The notes below the pieces were generated by a model. It was not told where the DNA came from and did not search any database. It worked only from the letters and a program-made list of their open reading frames with translations. Position numbers and translations under genes: made by a program. From NCBI GenBank assembly GCA_003248655.1, contig QFPM01000012.1, positions 34,735 through 98,734 on the forward strand: DNA of 64,000 nucleotides, in the 5' to 3' direction. The stretch is from Microbacterium sp. GTDB taxonomy: Bacteria; Actinomycetota; Actinomycetes; Actinomycetales; Microbacteriaceae. This document shows, piece after piece, positions 53,524 through 64,000 of this stretch. The first letter of the stretch is position 1. Each line of letters opens with the position of its first letter.

Positions 53524-54150
53524 ATGGACGTCGCCGTGATCGCAGACATCGTCGGGTCGCGCTCCCTTCCGGACCGCGCCGCCGCTCAGCGTGCCCTCGA
53601 CGACGCGATCCTGCGGGTCGAGCGCGACGCTCCCTCCGCGAAGCGCCCGCTCGAGCCGGTCGTCGGCGACGAACTGCAGGGCGTGTATTCGTCGTTGCCC
53701 GACGCGATGGCATCCCTGCTGCTCCTGCGGCTCGCGCTGCCCGACATCGTCGAGTGCCGCTACGGACTGGGTGTGGGCGAGACGGGCGATGTCCCCTCGC
53801 GGGTCGGCGACCTCGCCGAGGGACCGGCCTGGTGGGCGGCGCGCGAGGCGATCGAGTTCGTGCACGCGAAGCAGGCGCGGACGATCCCCGGTGCGCGCAC
53901 CTGGATCGTCACGGCGGATGCCGAGCGCCGCCCCGAGGTCGCTGTCGCGAACGCGTACCTCCTCGCGCGCGACGAACTCGTGAGCGCGATGTCGGCGCGC
54001 ACGCGCCGCCTCGCCTACGGGCGCTTGCTCGGTCGCACCCAGCGGGAGCTTGCCCGCGACGAGGGCATCACGCAGTCCGCCGTGTCGCAGGCGCTCGCCG
54101 CGGCCGGGGTCGGAGCCCTCGCCGAGGGCTTCGCCCAGCTACGCGCGTAG
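53524..54150 (+). CDS. SatD-family protein
   Basis: A 208-residue protein starting MDVAVIADIVGSRSLPDR, the pattern of SatD-family proteins (nucleotidyl-cyclase-like N-terminal fold, GDELQGVYSSLPDAMASLL). The C-terminal ~55 residues (YGRLLGRTQRELARDEGITQSAVSQALAAAGVGAL) look like a sigma-70-region-4-type or MerR-like helix-turn-helix. It is probably a DNA-binding regulator of the adjacent, convergent membrane-protein gene, a pairing seen for SatD with DUF3307 genes. An inverted repeat covers its promoter. Confidence 0.8.
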   Translation: MDVAVIADIVGSRSLPDRAAAQRALDDAILRVERDAPSAKRPLEPVVGDELQGVYSSLPDAMASLLLLRLALPDIVECRYGLGVGETGDVPSRVGDLAEGPAWWAAREAIEFVHAKQARTIPGARTWIVTADAERRPEVAVANAYLLARDELVSAMSARTRRLAYGRLLGRTQRELARDEGITQSAVSQALAAAGVGALAEGFAQLRA

Positions 54151-54185
54151 CGCCGCGGTCGCACACGCTGCGACCGGCGCCACCG

Positions 54186-54776
54186 TCAGACGACGGCGAG
54201 CGGGACGATCGCCGCGACGACGCTCGCCCACAGCAGGCTCGCGAGCGTCCCGACGATGAAGCGCTCGCGCGCGGCCGGCGTCGCGAGCTCGGTGAACCGC
54301 CCGACGCCCTTGAGTGCGACGATCACGGCGAGCGCCGCCGGAAACCCGGCGACGATGCTCAGTGCCGCAGCCAGTCGCTCGAGATAGCCGATCGTGGTCC
54401 CACCGCGAAGGATCTCTTCCTCCTTCGGCGTTCCGGCGTGCTCGGCCATCAGCTCCACCAGGATGCCGCCGCGCTCACCCTCGCGCGTCCGGCCGCCTTC
54501 TGCAACGGACAGCACCCAGCGCACCACCGGGTTGCCACCGAAGGTGGCGAGGGCGACGGCGGGAAGCGCCAGCAGGGCGCCGAGGAGCCGCGGCACCTCG
54601 AACGGCGCGACCGCCACGACGACGAGCGCGAGCACGACGAGCCCCGCCGCGACGAGGATCGGCACGGTCTTGGGCCTCCGCATCGACACCGTCACGAGGA
54701 CGAGCGACGCGAGCAGCGCGAGGAACAGGAAGATCGTCAGCGCAGCGGTGATCAGTGCGGCAGCGGAGATTTCCAT
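54186..54776 (-). CDS. Membrane protein with DUF3307-like C-terminal region
   Basis: A 196-residue protein: three closely spaced N-terminal membrane segments (about 5-28, 36-58, 62-85), a charged loop containing VAEGGRTREGERGGILVELM, then a C-terminal pair of helices reading IGYLERLAAALSIVAGFPAALA, ALKGVGRFTEL and FIVGTLASLLWASVVAA. From memory, this IG-LER...G...A-KG..RF.EL...RE.FI.GTL.S pattern resembles the C-terminus of DUF3307 proteins. It converges on the SatD gene. Role unknown. Confidence 0.7.
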   Translation of the reverse strand: MEISAAALITAALTIFLFLALLASLVLVTVSMRRPKTVPILVAAGLVVLALVVVAVAPFEVPRLLGALLALPAVALATFGGNPVVRWVLSVAEGGRTREGERGGILVELMAEHAGTPKEEEILRGGTTIGYLERLAAALSIVAGFPAALAVIVALKGVGRFTELATPAARERFIVGTLASLLWASVVAAIVPLAVV

Positions 54777-54873
54777 GCCGTCAGTGTCGCACGGGGAGTC
54801 GACACTGCCTCTTGCCGCACCACCCGGCCGCCGGCATCCGGCCCTCTCTGCGGGCGCTGATAACCTGGGGCGC

Positions 54874-56187
54874 GTGTCTGAACCCGCCGTGACTGCCGCC
54901 GTCAGCGCGCTCGATCCTGCCAACGACCCGACGTTCGAGAACGTCTGGGACGAGATCGTCTGGCGTGGCCTCGTGCACGTTTCCACCGACCAGGATGCCC
55001 TGCGCACCCTCCTCGCGGGTGACCCGATCACGTACTACTGCGGCTTCGACCCGACGGCGCCGAGCCTGCACCTGGGAAACCTCGTGCAGTTGCTCACGAT
55101 GCGACGCCTGCAGCTCGCGGGCCACAAGCCGCTCGGGCTCGTCGGCGGCTCGACCGGGCTCATCGGCGACCCGCGGCCGACCGCCGAGCGCACCCTCAAC
55201 GATGAAGCCGTCGTCGGCGAGTGGGTCGGATACCTGCGCTCTCAGGTGCAGCAGTACCTCAGCTTCGAGGGTGAGAACGCCGCTCGTCTCGTCAACAACC
55301 TCGACTGGACCGCGCCGATGAGCGCGATCACGTTCCTGCGCGAGATCGGCAAGCACTTCCGCGTGGGAACGATGCTGAAGAAGGATGCCGTCAGCGCGCG
55401 CCTGAACTCGGAAGAAGGCATCAGCTACACCGAGTTCAGCTACCAGATCCTGCAGGGGCTCGACTACCGCGAGCTCTACCTGCAGTACGGCTGCGTGCTG
55501 CAGACCGGCGGCAGCGATCAGTGGGGCAACCTCACGAGCGGTGTCGACCTGTTGCGCAAGGCCGAGGGAGCCTCCGTCCACGCGATCGGCACCCCGCTCA
55601 TCACGAACAGCGACGGCACGAAGTTCGGCAAGAGCGAGGGCAACGCGATCTGGCTGGATGCCGCGATGTGCAGCCCGTACCGCATGTACCAGTTCTGGCT
55701 GTCGACGGCGGATGCCGACGTCATCGAGCGGCTGAAGATCTTCACGTTCCTCACGCGCGCCGAGATCGAGGAGCACGCGGCGCTCGTCGAGGCGGAACCG
55801 TTCCGCCGCGCGGCGCAGAAGCGTCTCGCCCTCGAGGTCGTCACGACGGTGCATGGGCTGGATGCCGCCGAGGCCGTCATCGCGGCATCCGAGGCTCTCT
55901 TCGGCTCGGGAGATCTGCACGCGCTCGACGCGGCGACCCTCCGCAGCGCACTCGAGGAGCTTCCGCATGCGACCGTCGCGCCGGAAACCCCTGTCATCCA
56001 GGCGCTCGTGGACACCGGGCTCGTCACGAGCCTGTCCGAGGCGCGCCGTGCGATCGGGCAGGGCGGCGTATCGCTCGATGGCGTCAAGGTGGAGGCTGAG
56101 GATGCGGTCGTGACCGGTGCTCTGCCCGGGGGAGTGTCGGTGCTCCGCCGCGGCAAGAAGACCCTCGCCGGGCTGTTCGTCGGCTGA
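54874..56187 (+). CDS. tyrS: Tyrosine-tRNA ligase
   Basis: Class I synthetase, 437 residues. HIGH-type motif HLGN (66-69), YYCGFDPTAPSLHLGN start of the Rossmann fold, TGGSDQWGNL tyrosine site, KMSKS-type motif KFGKS (250-254), and a C-terminal S4 RNA-binding domain (about 370-437). TAACCT (54861-54866) lies seven bases before GTG 54874, so it is probably a leaderless message. Confidence 0.97.
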   Translation: MSEPAVTAAVSALDPANDPTFENVWDEIVWRGLVHVSTDQDALRTLLAGDPITYYCGFDPTAPSLHLGNLVQLLTMRRLQLAGHKPLGLVGGSTGLIGDPRPTAERTLNDEAVVGEWVGYLRSQVQQYLSFEGENAARLVNNLDWTAPMSAITFLREIGKHFRVGTMLKKDAVSARLNSEEGISYTEFSYQILQGLDYRELYLQYGCVLQTGGSDQWGNLTSGVDLLRKAEGASVHAIGTPLITNSDGTKFGKSEGNAIWLDAAMCSPYRMYQFWLSTADADVIERLKIFTFLTRAEIEEHAALVEAEPFRRAAQKRLALEVVTTVHGLDAAEAVIAASEALFGSGDLHALDAATLRSALEELPHATVAPETPVIQALVDTGLVTSLSEARRAIGQGGVSLDGVKVEAEDAVVTGALPGGVSVLRRGKKTLAGLFVG

Positions 56188-56202
56188 CGCGAGTAATTCG
56201 AC

Positions 56203-56994
56203 GTGCCGTTCACCCCGTCGCACGCGGTCGTCGCGCTGCCGTTCGTGCGCACGCCGCTCCTGCCCGCGGCGATCGCGGTGGGCGCGATGACGCCCGACCT
56301 GCCGTTGTTCGTGCGCGGGACGCCCGTGACGTACCAGACGACGCATACGAACCTCGTGCTGTCTACGGCGATCGCTCTCGTGCTGCTCGCGCTCTGGTGC
56401 GCGGTGCTCCGCCCCGCTGTTCGCGAGCTGTCGCCGCTCTGGCTTGCGCGGCGGCTGCCCGCCGAGTGGGACCGCGGCGCCCTCGTCGCGCCGGAATGGT
56501 GGTCGCGCCGCGGCGTCGCCGTCTCGGCGGCGATCCTCGTGCTGTCGCTCCTGCTCGGCGTGCTCAGCCACATCGTGTGGGATGCCTTCACCCACGAGGG
56601 CCGCTGGGGCGTGGCGCTCGTCCCCGCCCTCGAATCGTCGTGGGGGCCGCTGCCCGGGTACAAATGGATGCAGTACGCCTCGAGCGTAGGCGGACTCGCG
56701 ATCCTCGCGATCTGCGCCGCGCTCTGGCTGCGTCGCCGCACGCCCGCGCCCGCGCAGGGCAGGGTGTTTCCGGGCGCCGTGCGATGGGTCTGGTGGCTGT
56801 CGTTGCCGGTCGCTCTCGTCGCCGCGCTCGCGATCGGCTACGTCATCTATGGCCCGTTCGGCCCCACTTGGACGTTCCAGCACCTCGCGTATCGCGTGCT
56901 TCCGCCGACGTGCGCGGCATGGGGTGTCGTGACGATCGCCCTGGCAGCCACCATCGCGGTTATCGTCACGCGTCGCGGTCGCGCCGACCGCTGA
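56203..56994 (+). CDS. DUF4184 family membrane protein
   Basis: A 263-residue protein with the DUF4184 pattern: MPFTPSHAVVALPF at the N-terminus, GAMTPDLPLF, and LLGVLSHIVWDAFTHEGRW, which resembles the metal-binding His/Asp sites of YdjM-like membrane hydrolases. About five membrane segments. Function unknown. It starts 15 bases after tyrS and is probably co-transcribed with it. Confidence 0.85.
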   Translation: MPFTPSHAVVALPFVRTPLLPAAIAVGAMTPDLPLFVRGTPVTYQTTHTNLVLSTAIALVLLALWCAVLRPAVRELSPLWLARRLPAEWDRGALVAPEWWSRRGVAVSAAILVLSLLLGVLSHIVWDAFTHEGRWGVALVPALESSWGPLPGYKWMQYASSVGGLAILAICAALWLRRRTPAPAQGRVFPGAVRWVWWLSLPVALVAALAIGYVIYGPFGPTWTFQHLAYRVLPPTCAAWGVVTIALAATIAVIVTRRGRADR

Positions 56995-57028
56995 CCTGCC
57001 CGGAAAACGGCGCCGGCTCGTGGGGCGG

Positions 57029-57046
57029 TAATGTGAACGTGCACAT
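57029..57046 (+). promoter_or_regulatory. -10 element and operator of the LacI-type gene
   Basis: TAATGT (57029-57034) overlaps ATGTGAACGTGCACAT (57031-57046), a palindrome matching its own reverse complement at 14 of 16 positions. The same 16-mer with one base changed (ATGTGAACGGTCACAT) lies at 58185-58200, after the gene. Both are probably bound by the LacI protein. Confidence 0.65.
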
Positions 57047-57063
57047 CGAAGGCGAGGGCAACG

Positions 57064-58119
57064 TTGTCACCAGACGAGGGTCGCGTGCGCACGGCGAGCA
57101 TCCGCGACGTCGCGCGCGTCGCCGACGTGTCGTACCAGACGGTGTCGCGCGTGCTCAACGGGCATCCCTCGATCCGCCCCGCGACGAAGCAGCGAGTGCT
57201 CGACGCGATGGCAGACCTGCGCTACCGGCCGAATCAAGCCGCGCGCGCGCTCGTGACCAGTCGCTCGCACACGATCGGCGTCATCCTCGGCTCGCGAGGG
57301 GAGTACGGCCCGACCTCGAGCGTCGCGGCGCTCGAGGATGCCGCGCGCGAGCGCGGGTACTGGGTCAACTCTGCCTACCTCGCTGACACGCGGCCCGAGA
57401 CGATCACCGCGGCCGTCGAACACCTCCGCCGCCAGGCGGTCGAGGGAATCATCGTCCACGCGCCGCAGGTGCGCGTCTTCGACGTCCTCGCGGAGCTTGA
57501 CGTCGGCATCCCTCATCTCGGTTTGCACACCGCCGAGCGCGGCATCGCCGAGATCGCCGACGACCAGCTGCGCGGGGCGCGACTCGCGACCGAGCACCTC
57601 ATCTCGCTCGGGCACTCCGAGATCGTGCATCTCGCCGGCCCGCAGGACTGGATCGAGGCGGAGAGCCGGATGCAGGGCTACCTGCACGCGCTCTCGGATG
57701 CCGACCTGCCGACCCGTCCGCCGATCCTCGGCGACTGGACGGCCGACTTCGGCTATCGGGCGGCGATCGAACTCTCGCACCGGCTCGACTTCACCGCAGT
57801 GTTCGCCGCGAGCGACGCGATGGCGCTCGGCCTGATGCACGGTTTCCGGGATGCCGGCGTCGATGTCCCCGGCCACGTCAGCATCGTCGGATTCGACGAC
57901 ATCCCGCTCGCCGCGCACGGCTGGCCGCCCCTCACCACGGTGCACCAGCACTTCGCCGGGCTGGGGGAGCGCGCGGTGGCGGCGCTGCTCCGTGCGATCG
58001 ATGCCTCCGATCCCGCACGCACGCAGGATGCCGTTGCCGCAGGCCCCGCGCAGCCATCCGTCGAGCCCGCGCTGGTCGTCCGTCGGTCCACGGCGGCCCC
58101 TCGCGCGCACGCAAGATGA
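57064..58119 (+). CDS. LacI-family transcriptional regulator
   Basis: A 351-residue repressor: helix-turn-helix at residues 11-32 (ASIRDVARVADVSYQTVSRV), hinge RYRPNQAARALVTSRS, and a periplasmic-binding-protein-like effector domain ending in VSIVGFDDIPLAAHGWPPLTTVHQ. TTG 57064 is used because AGGCGAGGG (57050-57058) is well placed; GTG 57082 is an alternative. Two near-identical operators, at its own promoter and at the sugar-transport remnant downstream, suggest autoregulation and control of a sugar ABC transporter whose genes are now missing here. The effector is unknown. Confidence 0.9.
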   Translation: MSPDEGRVRTASIRDVARVADVSYQTVSRVLNGHPSIRPATKQRVLDAMADLRYRPNQAARALVTSRSHTIGVILGSRGEYGPTSSVAALEDAARERGYWVNSAYLADTRPETITAAVEHLRRQAVEGIIVHAPQVRVFDVLAELDVGIPHLGLHTAERGIAEIADDQLRGARLATEHLISLGHSEIVHLAGPQDWIEAESRMQGYLHALSDADLPTRPPILGDWTADFGYRAAIELSHRLDFTAVFAASDAMALGLMHGFRDAGVDVPGHVSIVGFDDIPLAAHGWPPLTTVHQHFAGLGERAVAALLRAIDASDPARTQDAVAAGPAQPSVEPALVVRRSTAAPRAHAR

Positions 58120-58146
58120 CACTTCGATAACGCACACCTCGGGTGT

Positions 58147-58200
58147 TTGACATCGCCCGGCTCAGGGTGCACGATGTTCAAGCGATGTGAACGGTCACAT
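58147..58200 (+). promoter_or_regulatory. Promoter and LacI-type operator of the sugar-transport remnant
   Basis: TTGACA (58147-58152) and CACGAT (58170-58175) are spaced 17 bases. ATGTGAACGGTCACAT (58185-58200) lies at the expected start point and is one base different from the operator at 57031-57046. A strong GAGGAGGT (58237-58244) and ATG (58252) follow, so the expression signals are intact although the gene is not. Confidence 0.65.
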
Positions 58201-58251
58201 TCGCAACAGGTCGACGAAGAGCTACGAGCAGACGACGAGGAGGTCGCGCAC

Positions 58252-58631
58252 ATGACGGCTACTGTCCCGATTCTCGAGATGCGCTCGATCGCGCCGTCAT
58301 CACCTCGGTGAAGCAGGCCGGCAAGGACATCTCGACGTTCACCGTCACCGGTCAGGACTCCGAGGTCGAGTCGGTGAAGTCGATCATGGCCGGCGAGCAG
58401 TACTCGACGATCAACAAGGACACGACGCTCCTCGTCGAGCAGACGATCAAGATGATCGGCCAGCTCCAGAAGGGCGAAGAGGTCGACGTCAACGACACCG
58501 AGCAGTACGACAACGGTGTGAAGGTCGTCCCCGCGTACCTGCTGAAGCCGGTCATCGTCACGAAGGCCAACGCGGCTGAGGCGTACGCCAACAACCCGAG
58601 CCTCCTCGAGATCGTGAAGGCCGCGCAGTAA
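58252..58631 (+). pseudogene. Chimeric remnant: ABC ATPase start joined to sugar-binding protein end
   Basis: ATG 58252 opens MTATVPILEMR, like the N-terminus of sugar ABC ATPases (XylG/MmsA type), but this frame stops at 58309-58311. From about 58285 another frame encodes the last ~110 residues of a ChvE-like multiple-sugar-binding protein (TGQDSEVESVKSIMAGEQYSTINKD, NGVKVVPAYLLKPVIVTK), with its signal peptide and N-lobe missing. The two parts are out of frame. An internal deletion or a misjoin near 58280-58290 fits best. A perfect terminator follows. Confidence 0.7.
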
Positions 58632-58647
58632 CACCAGGCGCACAGCA

Positions 58648-58687
58648 CGACGGCGGCCCTCGCTCTGCGGAGCGGGGGCCGCCGTCG
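58648..58687 (+). terminator. Terminator after the sugar-binding remnant
   Basis: CGACGGCGGCCC.CGCTC (58648-58665) pairs with GAGCG.GGGGCCGCCGTCG (58670-58687) around a TGCG loop; about 17 bp of stem with one bulge. It isolates the rRNA operon from upstream transcription. Confidence 0.75.
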
Positions 58688-59322
58688 TCCGCGGGCGAGG
58701 CGCGCGCGAGGCGCGCGGGAGGCGCGCGAACCGATCAACTCGGGGTCCTCATGTGCCCACCTGGGCGCGAGAACAGGGCACATGGCGCCCCCGACATCGT
58801 CGCCCTGCGGCGCGACACGCCCGGGATGCGGCTGCGATTTGGCCGAAGCGCCGACGCCGCGTAAGTTATTACCTGTTCGCCCCACAGGGAAGAGCGCAGA
58901 GCCGGAAGGCCTCGCCCCCTCAAGCGGAGAACCACCCCAACCCAAACCTCTCTACTAGAGAGAACAGGACCTTCGGGTCTAGGATGGGATATCCACTCCG
59001 TGGACCGCGGTCACCGGCGGTCGTCGAGGGTCTCAGAACCCCGGCGCGTCGGTTTGACAGACGGAACGAGACGGATAAGATAGAGAAGTTGCCCTGGTGG
59101 CGAGGTCGAGAGGCCGAGCGTCAGGAGCATCCGATCCTTGAGAACTCAACAGCGTGCACTTGTCAAATGCCAAATAACCTCGTGCCGGCCTGGCCGGCAG
59201 AGATTCCTTTGGATCAAAGTCGGGTACTTCGGTGCCCGCAACGGATAGTCAGCAATGACATCCCTTTGGTCAGATCAAACTCGCTGCTTCAGTCAATTTC
59301 CGGCTGATCGCAGCAACATTTC
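58688..59322 (+). promoter_or_regulatory. rRNA operon upstream region with promoter and leader
   Basis: No gene seen. Three direct AGGCGCGCG repeats 11 bases apart (58698-58728), an 8-bp stem ATGTGCCC / GGGCACAT (58751-58758, 58776-58783), palindrome CTCTCTA-C-TAGAGAG (58948-58962) and small stem GACC-TTCG-GGTC (58968-58979) precede a strong promoter: TTGACA (59054-59059), 16 bases, TAAGAT (59076-59081). The leader carries the antitermination-type element TTGAGAACTCAACAGCGTGC (59138-59157), known from actinobacterial rrn leaders, before 16S. Confidence 0.7.

Positions 59323-64000
<4,678 letters not shown>

Noticed and set aside
58753..59307. Open frames in the rRNA operon upstream region
   Set aside because: The region carries the rrn promoter and leader; translations have no homology I recognise and no ribosome-binding site.

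Overview
The window is a chromosomal stretch of a high-G+C Gram-positive bacterium. Base composition (about 70% G+C by eye), the 16S rRNA sequence, the ftsK-pgsA-cinA-clgR-DUF3046-recA-recX-miaB-miaA-dapF-hflX-lexA gene order and the protein sequences all fit the family Microbacteriaceae, probably Microbacterium or a close relative. Nearly everything is core metabolism on the + strand. I see no prophage, insertion sequence, CRISPR array or biosynthetic cluster.

Layout. 1-1032: end of thyA and dfrA (dTMP/folate). 1066-5100: a short-chain dehydrogenase, dapA, RNase J and a GNAT acetyltransferase. 5277-11965: ftsK, pgsA, cinA-type gene, clgR, a DUF3046 gene, recA, recX. 12051-13837: a two-gene ABC exporter. 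13959-19921: miaB, miaA, dapF, a divergent RsmC-like methyltransferase, hflX. 19949-20276: an array of four 61-bp palindromic units. 20315-25718: an S9 peptidase (minus), then metF-metE. 25741-28434: a membrane protein and lexA (minus), with a divergent SOS-type LysM gene. 28483-32688: hisC, hisB-hisH-priA, sseB-like. 32852-35692: DUF1844 (minus), infC-rpmI-rplT, a SpoU/TrmH methyltransferase. 35780-39210: a gluABCD-type amino-acid ABC transporter. 39253-42824: pheST. 42941-46462: an AAA ATPase (minus) and a second ABC exporter. 46510-53474: an arginine-rich leader peptide followed by argCJBDF and argH. 53524-58119: a SatD-family gene, a membrane protein (minus), tyrS, a DUF4184 gene and a LacI-type regulator. 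58252-58631: a chimeric remnant of a sugar ABC transporter. 59054-64000: an rRNA operon cut off inside 23S.

How the genes work together. The arg genes form one translationally coupled operon (ATGA/GTGA overlaps). No argR lies inside the cluster, and a 24-codon reading frame with seven arginine codons precedes argC, so ribosome-mediated attenuation is a plausible control. RecA, LexA and the LysM gene form an SOS module with LexA-box-like sites. The LacI-type gene and the broken sugar-transport locus share a near-identical 16-bp operator. ClgR, RecA, RecX and FtsK sit in the usual actinobacterial DNA-maintenance block.

Three window-wide patterns are not ordinary features. Many start codons lie 6-9 bases after a TANNNT hexamer (leaderless-transcript promoters). 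Gene ends, especially convergent ones, carry long palindromes of several unrelated sequence families. The word GGATGCC/GGCATCC is strongly over-represented inside genes, even where it forces less-used codons. All calls come from reading the sequence; no searches were run.
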